From: a virus
Virus record (IMG/VR): IMGVR_UViG_3300008259_000103
Coordinates: 1 to 35,126 of that record
Strand: one strand, 5' to 3'
Length of the DNA stretch: 35,126 bases
This document shows, in pieces, positions 6,960-15,772 of this stretch; within the stretch, counting starts at the first letter, position 1; every line of letters begins with the position of its first letter. Under the pieces are notes generated by a model. That model saw only the letters and a program-made list of their open reading frames with translations, was not told where the DNA came from and did no database searches. The translations under genes and the position numbers were made by a program.

Positions 6960-9457
6960 TGGCAAAGAAGATTGTTCTTGAGCTCGAAACCAAAGCAGAC
7001 GGCACGATAGGTACACTTGACCAGATAGCATCAGGTCTTAATCGTGTGTCCGATGCTGAGAAGAAAGTCGCCGACAATACAAAAGATGTGTCTGAGCAGC
7101 TTGCAAAGTTACGCGAGCAAATATCTCAGACTGATGTTAATAGTGATCAATATAAAGAGCTGACAGAGCAGTACAAAAAACTGGGTGGTTCTCTCACGGA
7201 TTTAGTTCCAAAAACTGCAAACCTAAAGCAGGAACAGCGTGAACTTCGCAAAGCATTACTTGCTGGACAAGAAGCACTTGGCACTGAAAAATACACTCAG
7301 CTTACGCAGCGGCTTGGTGAGGTCAATGATCAACTCAAAGATATAGCCGAGGCCGCAGGTCAAAACGCAGGTCCACCACTTGAAAATCTGAGCAATATTG
7401 CAGGTGGTTTGGGTTCTCGTTTGGAGAATCTTGATTTTGAAGGGCTGAACCAAGATTTACGCAACATTGCAGGAAATGTCAAGAACTTCTCGTTCAAAGG
7501 AATAGTAGATGGTATCAAGGATTTGAAGTCTGGGTTTATTTCTTTGGGCCAAGCATTACTTGCAAATCCTATATTTGCGGTTGCAGCGGCCATTGCTGCC
7601 ATTGCTCTTGCGGCTAAAGCATTTATTGATTCGGAACGTGAAAATGTCACGAAATTAAATGAACAGCTGGATAAAAGCGCAGCACGCAGAAAAGATTCAG
7701 AGCGGCTAGCATTTGCTCAAGCAGAAGGCAACACAAAGAAAATTACCGAGTTAAAGCTGCAATCAAATGCACAAGACCTCTCCGACACGCGCACTAAAAT
7801 TAATAGACTCGTTAATTTACAGAAGGAGTACTTTGGGCTTAGTGAGGAGCAGGAGCAGGAGCTTGCCGAATTGCGAGACAAATACAGGTCTCAAGAAATT
7901 GACCGGGAACTAATCAAAATTGAAACTTTAAATGCACTCAATGCTAAGCGCATCGATATTAATGCAGAGTTTGAGCAACGCAATCTAAATGAACGCCAGA
8001 AGGCAGAGGCACAACTTACTAATGAATTTAAGCGCCAGCAGGAAGAGTTAACTAAACTTGGAGGGACTGCGGAGGATTTTGAGAAACTGGACGAGATATT
8101 TGCCGCTCGCTTTCGAGATTTGCGTAAGGGATTTGCTGATGCGGACAAAGCTGCGTCACAATCTAAAGCAGATGCAGCAAAGTCACGGCGCGAGGCAGAG
8201 CTTGCCGCACAGCAGTCCGTGATTGATGCCATTAAGCAAGCTCAGAAAGAATTCGAATCCTTAACGAAAACTGCTCAGGAAAATGAACTGGCTGCGGTTG
8301 CTGACAAATATAAACAACTCAAGGAGCAGGCAGAGAAAGCAAAAGTTGACACTGCTCAAATTATCGAACTACAAGGCAAAGAGGAAGATGCCATTCGCAA
8401 AAAGTATGCGAAGCAAACCTTAGATTTAAGCAAGCAGGCTAAAGAAGATCAGCTCGCAATTGTCGAAGCGCTTGTTTTGGAAAATGAAAACATTCGTAAA
8501 GGCGCAAGGCAAGCTGAGCTGGATGCATTAGGCGAGGAGTATTTTGAAAAAATAACTTTACTCGAAAATGAAGGAAAGGATGCAACAGCATTGCGTGAAG
8601 AATGGGAGAAAAAGCGCAAAGAAATTATAAATAAGTATGCGCAAGATGAGGTTGAAAAAGAAAAAGAACGCCAGCAGGCAGTACTTACCGCTCAAAACGC
8701 TGGACTTAATTCTCGTCAGCAAGCGCTGAACAATGATCTGGCTGCACTGAAGGCTGACTATGACGCCCGGATTGCTCTGGCGAAGAAGTATGGGCAGGAT
8801 GTGTCTGCATTAGAAGCGGAGTATCAAGATGCAGTAAAGATTAAGAGAATACAAGCAGCAGCTGAGACCGTTCAAGTTTGGGGAGACACAGCCAGCAAAG
8901 CACTCGATGCGTTAAGCTCTATTAATCAAGCTAAAGCAGAAGAACTGGGTCAAAAACTAAACAGCCTCGACAAAGAAATAGAACGTGCTCGCACAAAAGA
9001 GCAGCGTGCAGAACTTATCAAGCGACGCAAAGCGCTGGAAGAGGAGCAGCGCAAGGTGTTTGAGCGCAACAAGAAAGCGCAAATTGCTCAGACACTTATT
9101 ACTACATTGACATCAGCAACTGCTGCATTTGCCTCTCAATTAATACCCGGTGATCCAACAAGTGTAATTCGAGGCGCTGTTGCCGCAGCTGCTGCCATAG
9201 CATCTGGTTATGCTAATGTTCAGAAAATTAAGCAAACTCAATTTGAAGCTTCAACACCTCCTGCAAGCTCTGACATTCCAGATATTGCTGGTGGAGGCGG
9301 TGGAACTGAAACCACTGCTCCGCAGTTTAACCCACTTGTTCTTGACTTTTTGAAAAATAGACCAGAGCAGCAGTTGCCTCGCGCTTATGTGCTGGCAGGT
9401 GATGTTGAGAAGGCAGCACAGGCGCGTGATAGGGTGGAGGAGCTGGCTCGATTATAA
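6959..9457 (+). CDS. Tail tape measure protein
   Basis: This 832-residue protein is very rich in Ala, Lys, Glu and Gln and is mostly predicted coiled coil. I chose ATG 6959 (MAKKIVLELETKADGTI) because it overlaps the upstream stop. A longer frame from 6917 would add a hydrophobic leader that belongs to the 58-aa gene in another frame. A hydrophobic segment at about residues 202-222 (NPIFAVAAAIAAIALAAKAF) and an Ala-rich region near the C-terminus (GAVAAAAAIASGYANV) are typical of tape measures, which span the tail tube and enter the host envelope. At about 0.15 nm per residue the tail would be near 125 nm. No lysozyme or peptidase motif is visible. Confidence 0.9.
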   Translation: MAKKIVLELETKADGTIGTLDQIASGLNRVSDAEKKVADNTKDVSEQLAKLREQISQTDVNSDQYKELTEQYKKLGGSLTDLVPKTANLKQEQRELRKALLAGQEALGTEKYTQLTQRLGEVNDQLKDIAEAAGQNAGPPLENLSNIAGGLGSRLENLDFEGLNQDLRNIAGNVKNFSFKGIVDGIKDLKSGFISLGQALLANPIFAVAAAIAAIALAAKAFIDSERENVTKLNEQLDKSAARRKDSERLAFAQAEGNTKKITELKLQSNAQDLSDTRTKINRLVNLQKEYFGLSEEQEQELAELRDKYRSQEIDRELIKIETLNALNAKRIDINAEFEQRNLNERQKAEAQLTNEFKRQQEELTKLGGTAEDFEKLDEIFAARFRDLRKGFADADKAASQSKADAAKSRREAELAAQQSVIDAIKQAQKEFESLTKTAQENELAAVADKYKQLKEQAEKAKVDTAQIIELQGKEEDAIRKKYAKQTLDLSKQAKEDQLAIVEALVLENENIRKGARQAELDALGEEYFEKITLLENEGKDATALREEWEKKRKEIINKYAQDEVEKEKERQQAVLTAQNAGLNSRQQALNNDLAALKADYDARIALAKKYGQDVSALEAEYQDAVKIKRIQAAAETVQVWGDTASKALDALSSINQAKAEELGQKLNSLDKEIERARTKEQRAELIKRRKALEEEQRKVFERNKKAQIAQTLITTLTSATAAFASQLIPGDPTSVIRGAVAAAAAIASGYANVQKIKQTQFEASTPPASSDIPDIAGGGGGTETTAPQFNPLVLDFLKNRPEQQLPRAYVLAGDVEKAAQARDRVEELARL

Positions 9458-9548
9458 AAAAAGCGCCACTCGTTAGCGACGCCTTAACCTAATATCACAT
9501 TTATCCTATTAACCAGATGCAAGATAATCAAAAATAAAAAATAAAAAA

Positions 9549-10118
9549 ATGAAAGGTAAGAAAGTTTTAAAGTGTGTCATAGATGATAACATGAAACTTG
9601 GCGTGCAGGCTATCTCGCTCGTTGAGTTTCCAGCGATTGAGGAGAACTTCATTGCTTTATCGAGTGTAAAGTTAAGCGCCGTCAACACAGAGCGCCGCAT
9701 GCTGTATGGGCCTGCACTAATACCTGACAAATATATTTTACGTCTTGACAAAGAAACTAACGAAGAATACTACATATTTTTTGAAAAGGACACCGTGTAT
9801 AAATGTGCGCATCAATTTATGATGAAGAACCTACAGCACAAACATACAATGGAACACAAGTACGATCTTACCGGTTGCACACTTGTCGAGTCTTGGATTG
9901 TGGAAGGAGAGAATGATAAAAGCAGGCAGCTTGGCATCGACGTACCTGTTGGCACTTGGATGGCTGGCACTTATGTTCAAGATGATGAAGTGTGGGAGCG
10001 AGTAAAAGATGGAAGTGTTCGTGGGTTTTCTATAGAGGGTGTTTTTGACAACGTGAGTACGGAGCTAAGCAAAGAGGACGTATTTGTCGAGGCGCTGATG
10101 CGTGCGTTAAGTGAATAA
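9549..10118 (+). CDS. XkdF-like prohead serine protease
   Basis: The 189-residue protein matches the XkdF phage protease family in layout. GPALIPDKYILR and EEYYIFFEKDTV are followed by HKHTMEHK (His103), VESWIVEGENDKS, VPVGTWMAG and the RGFSIEG motif with the probable catalytic Ser161. The family cleaves scaffold and capsid N-termini during prohead maturation. It stands 91 bases after the tape measure with an AT-rich leader and ends inside the stem region of a terminator at 10117-10144. The capsid and scaffold genes follow only after an inverted gene, so protease and substrate are separated by about 1.2 kb. Confidence 0.85.
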   Translation: MKGKKVLKCVIDDNMKLGVQAISLVEFPAIEENFIALSSVKLSAVNTERRMLYGPALIPDKYILRLDKETNEEYYIFFEKDTVYKCAHQFMMKNLQHKHTMEHKYDLTGCTLVESWIVEGENDKSRQLGIDVPVGTWMAGTYVQDDEVWERVKDGSVRGFSIEGVFDNVSTELSKEDVFVEALMRALSE

Positions 10119-10144
10119 AAAAAGGGAGCACGTCGCTCCCTTTT
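10117..10144. terminator. Bidirectional rho-independent terminator
   Basis: The stem gggagc / gctccc (10124-10129 and 10135-10140) is flanked by a run of A on the left and TTTT on the right. It can work for the + strand protease gene and for the - strand gene that ends at 10196. Confidence 0.75.
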
Positions 10145-10174
10145 CCACACATTAACAAAACCACACTATAGAAT

Positions 10175-10194
10175 GCGGTCATCATTTTGACCGC
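10175..10194. terminator. Second hairpin at the end of the inverted gene
   Basis: gcggtca (10175-10181) pairs with tgaccgc (10188-10194) around a 6-base loop, two bases from the stop of the - strand gene. There is no strong U tract on the - strand side, so it may assist the neighbouring terminator or protect the 3' end. Confidence 0.45.
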
Positions 10195-10195
10195 T

Positions 10196-11269
10196 TTAAA
10201 AATACTTTTCAATTCCGGTTTCGAGACTGTACTCTTTACCAACGTTCTCATTCTTGCCATTTGCAGGCATGAACTCCATGTATGCAATGATCTTTGCTTC
10301 CTCAGTTAGCGACGGATTGAATGTGAGTGTATGCGTAGCTGCGTCATAGCTATTTGTGCTGCCTGCCACGACGTTCAGTGTGCCATCGTTATTGATGGGC
10401 GCATTAAGTGTTGACCCGTACACGTTGTCCGTAGTGCCTCCAATGCGTGGCCCGTTATACAATCTCCACAACCACAAGTACCCGGTGTACTTTTGTCCAA
10501 AGCTATTTACTAGCGCTTGATAGTTGAAGGTGCGTGCGTCCTGTCCGTTGATATATACCACACTCTTCAGTTGTCCATCTTGAGGCTGCTCTATATCCAT
10601 AGCAATTGAAGTGATATGCGTGGTATTTGATACCTTCACGATGTTCCACTGGGTGCGAGAGTGGAACATAAGATCCTGCTCAGTCATGCCTGATAGTTTC
10701 ATGAACTCCGCACGGCGAAGACGGCGCTTAGGTGTAATTGCATACTTTGAGGTCCATACAGTGTACGGTTTGCCGTCAGCTCCCAGCTTAACTATGCGAG
10801 CTAAATATTGAGCGCGAATGAGTGGATCCTTCATGTCTTCAGCTTTGCCGTTGACAACTGTCTCGTATGGCTCGGTCATAAAGTCGATGGCTGCGGTCTG
10901 TGCGTCAACGTTGCGATATTTCACTGATGTCTTGCAGTAATATACACGTTGACCTGCCAATCCACTTGGTGGCTCATGCAAGACCCAAGAGCTCGGCTTG
11001 TCAAATACTACCTGAGTATCGTCTGCTGCTGTTATGGTGTGGCCAAAGTTGTAAAGCAAGTTGCTGGCATAGTTAAATGGATACATGCCAAAGGCTTGAG
11101 TGCTGCCGTTCATCTTCTCAACCTCATATCGGATAACCATAGATTTTCCGGTGTAATCATAGATTTCATATACACGCAGGCCGTATGTGGTGCGTGTTTG
11201 AACTTGTCCTTCGTAGGGTGCCAGCTCCGGTGGTAGTCCGAGCTGCTGGAGTGCTGTGGTTGTGCTCAT
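10196..11269 (-). CDS. Unknown 357-aa protein inverted within the virion operon
   Basis: This is a single long frame starting MSTTTALQQLGLPPELAPYE and ending KYF, flanked by its own hairpins at the 3' side and a 91-base gap to the scaffold gene at the 5' side. The first half is mixed alpha/beta with VYEIYDYTGKSMVIRYEVEK. The middle is basic (TPKRRLRRAEFMKLSGMTEQ). The C-terminal half is beta-type with aromatic clusters (YTGYLWLWRLYNGPR) and a Gly/Asn-rich region like virion or adhesin domains. No signal peptide, membrane segment or catalytic motif is evident. Opposite orientation and own terminators suggest a moron-type insertion or a separately timed gene. I do not recognise the family. Confidence 0.8.
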   Translation of the reverse strand: MSTTTALQQLGLPPELAPYEGQVQTRTTYGLRVYEIYDYTGKSMVIRYEVEKMNGSTQAFGMYPFNYASNLLYNFGHTITAADDTQVVFDKPSSWVLHEPPSGLAGQRVYYCKTSVKYRNVDAQTAAIDFMTEPYETVVNGKAEDMKDPLIRAQYLARIVKLGADGKPYTVWTSKYAITPKRRLRRAEFMKLSGMTEQDLMFHSRTQWNIVKVSNTTHITSIAMDIEQPQDGQLKSVVYINGQDARTFNYQALVNSFGQKYTGYLWLWRLYNGPRIGGTTDNVYGSTLNAPINNDGTLNVVAGSTNSYDAATHTLTFNPSLTEEAKIIAYMEFMPANGKNENVGKEYSLETGIEKYF

Positions 11270-11360
11270 GATTTAAATATTAGACAACAAACTTCGTCAC
11301 AAAAGTGCTACGTATGGGGGAAAGTTTTCTACATCAAGTCTTTTCTGCAAACATCAAAAC

Positions 11361-11990
11361 ATGAAAGGACAGATTGCACAAAAAGTGCGCGACATCTTCC
11401 AGTCATTTAATATCAACCCGAAAGACATCTTTCTTGAAGAGGAAGAGGTGAAAATGGAGATTGAAGGCAAACTTGCCGACGGTACCATTATTTATTCGAG
11501 TGCTACTGAATGGGCTGCAAGTGCTGACGTGTACACAAAAGACGAAACAGGTAACGCCATCCCTGTTCCAGCTGGAGATTATACTCTTGATGACGGACGC
11601 ATGGTTGTTATCGGAGACGATTCTAAGATTGTAGAAATCAAGGAAGCTGAAATGGAGGTGGAAGACGAAGTTGAGGAAGAGATGTCAAGCGCAGACCTGC
11701 TCAAGACGATTGAGAGCTTGGGTGCTCGCATTTCTGCTCTTGAAAATGAAAAATCAGAAATGCTAAACCAAATGAGTGAGGTCAAAGTGGAAGCATTGAG
11801 CAAAGAGATTGAGTTGTCCGCAGTAAAACATGAGCTGCAAACAATAAAGCAATCTCCAGCAGTAGATAGCATTAAATCCAAGCGTAGTGAGGTAGCTCTT
11901 TCTCGCGACAACAAAGAAACTAAAGAAAAAACGTACTCTGCCATGACCGTGCAAGAGCGCGTGAATCAATACCTATCAAAAATAAAGTAA
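11361..11990 (+). CDS. Capsid scaffold-like protein
   Basis: The 209-residue protein sits 4 bases before the major capsid gene. Its N-terminal half (to about residue 90) contains LADGTIIYSSATEW and PVPAGDYTLDDGRMVVI, a beta-hairpin module I associate with capsid assembly proteins of Bacteroidetes phages. It continues into a strongly acidic patch (VEDEVEEEMS) and a coiled coil (about 108-160). The C-terminus is basic and ends VQERVNQYLSKIK, similar to the C-terminal helix-turn-helix of scaffolds that contacts the capsid protein. A scaffold role is inferred from position, acidity and coiled coil. It may be processed by the XkdF-like protease. Confidence 0.65.
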   Translation: MKGQIAQKVRDIFQSFNINPKDIFLEEEEVKMEIEGKLADGTIIYSSATEWAASADVYTKDETGNAIPVPAGDYTLDDGRMVVIGDDSKIVEIKEAEMEVEDEVEEEMSSADLLKTIESLGARISALENEKSEMLNQMSEVKVEALSKEIELSAVKHELQTIKQSPAVDSIKSKRSEVALSRDNKETKEKTYSAMTVQERVNQYLSKIK

Positions 11991-11994
11991 AGAC

Positions 11995-12900
11995 ATGGCA
12001 ACAACCGTAGACAACACAACAAACTACTCGGGCAAATTTGCAGGCGAGTACATTAAGGCAGCGTTTTATGCAAATGATACGTTGCAAAGCATTACTGTAA
12101 AAGAAAACATTGAGTATCGTGCAGTCGTGAAGAAAATCGTTGACAACGTGACCTTCGCAGATGCTACGTGCGCATTCTCTCCTACTGGTGAGATTAATAT
12201 CAACGAGCGCTATTTGACACTCAAGAAGCTGCAGTTCCAGCAGGAAGTTTGCAAAAATGAATTTTTAAATGATTACATTGCAAAGGATATTCAGAATGGC
12301 TCCCTTGGCAGAGGATTGACTGACGCTATTATGAGCACTATGCTGGCAGGCATCTCTCAAAATAATGAAGATTTGATCTGGACAGGTAATGGTGCAAACG
12401 CTGGTGAGTACGATGGTCTCTTGCAGCTTATCGGTCTCGATGGTGACGGAGACATTAACTTCGTGCCAACTCCAGTAGCTATTGATAGCACTAATGTTAT
12501 TGCTAAGGTGCAGGCTCTTATCGCTGCTCTTCCACTTGCTGTTAAGAAAGCATCGGAAAAACCTGTAATCTACATGTCATACGACGTGTGGGAGAACTAT
12601 ATGTATGCGCAACTTGGCACTGGCTATGCCACTTATTTAACTACTGGACCTGAAGTTCAAAAGACATTCATGGGATTGTTCAAAATCGCAGTATGTCCCG
12701 GTATGCCAGCCAGCACAATGATCATGTCTCAGCCTTCAAACTTATGGTTTGGAACTAACCTTGTTAGCGACTGGAATAACGTACAAGTTGTTGATATGGG
12801 TCAGTGGGCTGAGGATAATGTTCGCTTCAGTGCTAAGTTCTTCGCAGGAACTCAGTACGGAATCGGTGCAGACATCGCAGCTTACTCAACTTGGTTCTAA
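11995..12900 (+). CDS. Major capsid protein, HK97-fold type
   Basis: The 301-residue protein follows the scaffold gene immediately. Features include KKLQFQQEVCKNEF, an alpha-helical spine region with EDLIWTGNGANAGEYDGLLQ (phage capsids commonly carry such an E.L..G.G.....GLL motif before the A-domain), then PVIYMSYDVWENY and a C-terminal beta strand set with DNVRFSAKFFAGTQYGIG. These match major capsid proteins of the HK97 type in order and size. It lacks an obvious long delta domain, in keeping with a separate scaffold. A hairpin lies just downstream at 12909. Confidence 0.85.
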   Translation: MATTVDNTTNYSGKFAGEYIKAAFYANDTLQSITVKENIEYRAVVKKIVDNVTFADATCAFSPTGEININERYLTLKKLQFQQEVCKNEFLNDYIAKDIQNGSLGRGLTDAIMSTMLAGISQNNEDLIWTGNGANAGEYDGLLQLIGLDGDGDINFVPTPVAIDSTNVIAKVQALIAALPLAVKKASEKPVIYMSYDVWENYMYAQLGTGYATYLTTGPEVQKTFMGLFKIAVCPGMPASTMIMSQPSNLWFGTNLVSDWNNVQVVDMGQWAEDNVRFSAKFFAGTQYGIGADIAAYSTWF

Positions 12901-12908
12901 TTATTCAT

Positions 12909-12930
12909 GGCAGGGGCTTAGGCTCCTGCC
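12909..12930 (+). terminator. Hairpin downstream of the capsid gene
   Basis: ggcagg (12909-12914) pairs with cctgcc (12925-12930) around a 10-base loop and lacks a following T run. It may be a weak terminator or a 3' stabilising structure that raises capsid mRNA relative to the genes after it. Confidence 0.45.
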
Positions 12931-12959
12931 TACTTTAAACATTAAAAACATATACTACT

Positions 12960-13523
12960 ATGGCATGTGTCCTGAGTACCGGATTTTTATTAGATTGTAA
13001 CGAAGGGGTCGGTGGGGTCAAGGAAGTATTCATTGCTCCTTGGAACCCATTCGCAGCTGGCGTAACACAAGATGGTGATGGTATTATTACCGCATTCAAT
13101 GTGACTTCGCCTGTTACTGTTTATCGTTATCAACCAAACCGCAACACCGGAGCGGTAACTATCACACCAACAGCGTCGCTAGAGAATGGCACGCTGTACT
13201 TCGTGCAGGCTGTCGAGTTAACCCTTGGCAAGCTCGACAACGAGAAACGTAAGGAGCTGGAGAATCTATCGAAGGCTAAGGTTGCAGTATTTGTTCGTTT
13301 ATATGACGATCAGATCATGATGTGTGGCACCACTGACGGATGCTTCCTTACTGCTGGAACCTATCAGAGTGGTAAAGCAAAAGGTGACCTCAACGGATAT
13401 ACCTTGACCTTGACAGCTGAAGAGCCAACACAGCCGCTCTTCCTTGAGGCATACACCGCAGGTGACACTCCTTTCTCTAACTTCTCTCCGGATATTGTCG
13501 TGGACCCGGCTTATCCTGCTTAA
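12960..13523 (+). CDS. Probable major tail tube protein
   Basis: The 187-residue protein starts MACVLSTGFLLDCNEGVGGV. The pattern MAC...GF.LDC...GG(I/V)K is one I know from a recurrent structural protein of Bacteroidetes prophages. The rest is beta-rich: TVYRYQPNRNTGAVTITPTAS, LYFVQAVELTLGKLD, AVFVRLYDDQIMMCG, then GYTLTLTAEEP. This alternation fits a tail tube fold. It has its own terminator at 13547 and its own 59-base leader, so it may be independently regulated for high expression. The tube assignment is an inference from fold-like pattern, size and place between capsid and portal. Confidence 0.6.
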   Translation: MACVLSTGFLLDCNEGVGGVKEVFIAPWNPFAAGVTQDGDGIITAFNVTSPVTVYRYQPNRNTGAVTITPTASLENGTLYFVQAVELTLGKLDNEKRKELENLSKAKVAVFVRLYDDQIMMCGTTDGCFLTAGTYQSGKAKGDLNGYTLTLTAEEPTQPLFLEAYTAGDTPFSNFSPDIVVDPAYPA

Positions 13524-13546
13524 TTTGTTATTGTGTATTTGGGAAT

Positions 13547-13578
13547 GGCGTGGCTCTATGGGCTGCGCCGTTTTTTTT
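13547..13578 (+). terminator. Rho-independent terminator after the tail tube gene
   Basis: ggcgtggc (13547-13554) pairs with gctgcgcc (13562-13569), allowing two wobble pairs, and is followed by G and eight T. This is the clearest intrinsic terminator in the + strand virion region. Confidence 0.8.
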
Positions 13579-13586
13579 AACCGACT

Positions 13587-13976
13587 ATGATTTACCTACA
13601 AGCAAATACAGCGAACCAGTCGCTTTATCTCACGCTCGATGAGGCACGTCAATATTTCTCGACTGCCTTTACGCATTACTTGTTAATTATTATTCACGAG
13701 GAAAATAGTCCTGTCGGTGTATCTTTGGCTCAGGTGCTCGATGTGGTGAGTGAATCGCAGCGAGTAACCCATGTGCTCGTTGATACGACAGGATTAACAC
13801 AGGTCGGGCGTTATCGCTACGTAGTGTATGGTCAAAACTCGAGCACGAATGTAGACCCGTCGAATGCTTCGGTAGTAGGAGAATGTGAGCAGGGTCTGTG
13901 CACTATAACCGACGGCACACAATATTTTGATGTGCCATCAATAAACATAGACGACGATGTCATCTACAACGGATAA
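13587..13976 (+). CDS. Small structural protein (129 aa), unknown
   Basis: The frame starts MIYLQANTANQSLYLTLDEAR and ends DDDVIYNG, overlapping the portal start by 20 bases in another frame. It is a beta-rich soluble protein with a C-terminal Cys-containing part (VGECEQGLCTITDG). I recall similar short proteins beginning MIYLQ near capsid and portal genes of Bacteroidetes phages, but no defined function. Position suggests a head decoration or neck component. Confidence 0.6.
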   Translation: MIYLQANTANQSLYLTLDEARQYFSTAFTHYLLIIIHEENSPVGVSLAQVLDVVSESQRVTHVLVDTTGLTQVGRYRYVVYGQNSSTNVDPSNASVVGECEQGLCTITDGTQYFDVPSINIDDDVIYNG

Positions 13977-15771
13977 AGCGCTCAAGCTGGACTTGAGTCA
14001 GTACACACCAGTCAGCACATCCGAAAAAGTTGACCGCTCTGGGTGGGTCAACTTTGGAGCTGACAACCTGCTACCTGTATATATTACAGAACTTGCGCAG
14101 AGCTCTCCCATTCACGGGGCGCTTTGTATATCGATTAGCGACATGATTGCAGGAAAGGGTCTGCAGGCGGGTCAATATCAAAACCGCGTGGATGCGCTCA
14201 ACGTTTATGCAGCTTTTGAGGGATGTTCACGCGATTTAAAACTATACGGCGGATTCTACTTAGAGGTTATATACTCAGTTGATCGGAAAACACTGGCCAA
14301 GCTTAACCACATACCATTTGAGGAGTGTCGAATCGCTGTCGAGGGTGAGGATGAAGATGAGATTGGAATTTATCATAGCGCGGATTGGTCTCAGACGCGC
14401 AAGAAGAAAAACAAACCTCTTCTTATTCCAAAGTTTAACCCAAACACTGCTATCGATGAGCCTCGTCAGGTATACTGGTGCTTTGATTATACTGGGTCGC
14501 AGACATACCCAAAACCTGACTACTGGAGTGCGGTTAATTATATCGAGCTCAGCCGCCAGATAGGAATATTTCACGTGTCGAACATACTAAACGGCATGTT
14601 CCCCTCGACGATTATCTCGTTCTTTAATGGGGAGCAGGACGCGGACTCGATCCGTAAACTGCGCAACGATTACAACACGCACCTTGGCGCCGCCCATAAC
14701 AGCGGTAAGACCTTGTTTTTATTTAACGAACCGGGCGCACAGCCTCCGAAAGTTGAAGCATACCCACTCAGTGATGCCGACAAGCAGTATGAATACCTCA
14801 CAAATACATCCAGAACCGAGGTCATGTTGGCTCATCGTGTGACCACTCCGCTCATTTTTGGCATCCGGGGCGAGGGTGGTGGCTTTGGATCCAACAAAGA
14901 TGAGATGGTAATCGGTTTGGAAATCTTCACAAAGCAGGTAATTGAGCCAAAACAGCGCAAACTTTCTACTGGATTTGAGGAGGTTTTGAATTATGAAATG
15001 AAAGGTATCGAGCTAAAAGTGATACCAAACACTCCAATTACCACCGATAATGGAACGACCGCAACGCCAGTAGAGCCCCAAAAACCAACAGAAACGCCCC
15101 AACAAGCCCCTGTTTCGGTTCCAATGGCGCATGCCTTCGAAAAAAAAAAGCATGAACATCCTGAGGCGGTAGATATGACCGCCGACGATGCCAAGTATTG
15201 GCTTGAACGCCTGCAAAGTGCTGGGGAAGTAATCGATTTAGAGGAATGGGAGCTAGTTCACGAGGCTGAGGCACTGCGTGATAGTGAGATTGAGCGCCAG
15301 TTTTGCGAGAATCTTAAGGAATATGAGCTGGCTTCACTTAATAGTTATGCCGAGGAGGATAAGAAAAGCGCGTGGGGAGACCGGGGACTGTACAAGTTGC
15401 GCTACGCATATAGCCAGAACTTAACGGAAAACTCGCGAGAATTCTGCGTTGAGATGGTTCAGCTTTCTAAGAATGGCACCGTTTATCGCTATGAAGACAT
15501 CCAAGCAATGAGTGATGCTGGGGAGAACGGCCAGTTTGCACCCTCAGGCTCAAGTAGTTACGACATTTTCAAGTATGTCGGGGGGTGTTTTTGCCATCAC
15601 CATTGGAAACGGCAAATTTACTTTAGAAAACGCGAAAAAGGTAAATTCCTGCCGAATAAAGGATTGGAAAATGATAAACTTGTAGGCAATGTTCCCTACG
15701 TTAAAAAGAAAGGTATCGAAGGCGTGGCACCTATTGATCGCCCCGGTAGAGGATCACTAAAATATAAATAA
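13957..15771 (+). CDS. Portal protein with C-terminal MuF-like extension
   Basis: The 604-residue protein begins with a portal body (to about residue 350): GWVNFGADNLLPVYITELAQ, SPIHGALCISISDMIAGKG, LYGGFYLEVIYSVD, IPFEECR and a late part with LAHRVTTPLIFGIRGEGGGFGS. These fit the dodecameric vertex channel that docks the terminase. A Pro/Thr/Gln-rich linker (about 370-400) leads to an additional domain. It contains REFCVEMVQLS, YEDIQAMSD and GGCFCHHHWKRQIYFRK, which resembles the Cys/His signature near the C-terminus of MuF-type minor capsid proteins. Fusion of portal and MuF-like domain would explain why no separate MuF gene is present. The domain boundaries are estimated by eye. Confidence 0.8.
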   Translation: MSSTTDKALKLDLSQYTPVSTSEKVDRSGWVNFGADNLLPVYITELAQSSPIHGALCISISDMIAGKGLQAGQYQNRVDALNVYAAFEGCSRDLKLYGGFYLEVIYSVDRKTLAKLNHIPFEECRIAVEGEDEDEIGIYHSADWSQTRKKKNKPLLIPKFNPNTAIDEPRQVYWCFDYTGSQTYPKPDYWSAVNYIELSRQIGIFHVSNILNGMFPSTIISFFNGEQDADSIRKLRNDYNTHLGAAHNSGKTLFLFNEPGAQPPKVEAYPLSDADKQYEYLTNTSRTEVMLAHRVTTPLIFGIRGEGGGFGSNKDEMVIGLEIFTKQVIEPKQRKLSTGFEEVLNYEMKGIELKVIPNTPITTDNGTTATPVEPQKPTETPQQAPVSVPMAHAFEKKKHEHPEAVDMTADDAKYWLERLQSAGEVIDLEEWELVHEAEALRDSEIERQFCENLKEYELASLNSYAEEDKKSAWGDRGLYKLRYAYSQNLTENSREFCVEMVQLSKNGTVYRYEDIQAMSDAGENGQFAPSGSSSYDIFKYVGGCFCHHHWKRQIYFRKREKGKFLPNKGLENDKLVGNVPYVKKKGIEGVAPIDRPGRGSLKYK

Positions 15772-15772
15772 A

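Noticed and set aside
9458-9548. Possible terminator at gcgccactcgttagcgacgc
   Set aside because: Pairing is broken by mismatches and no T run follows; I left it out as a feature.
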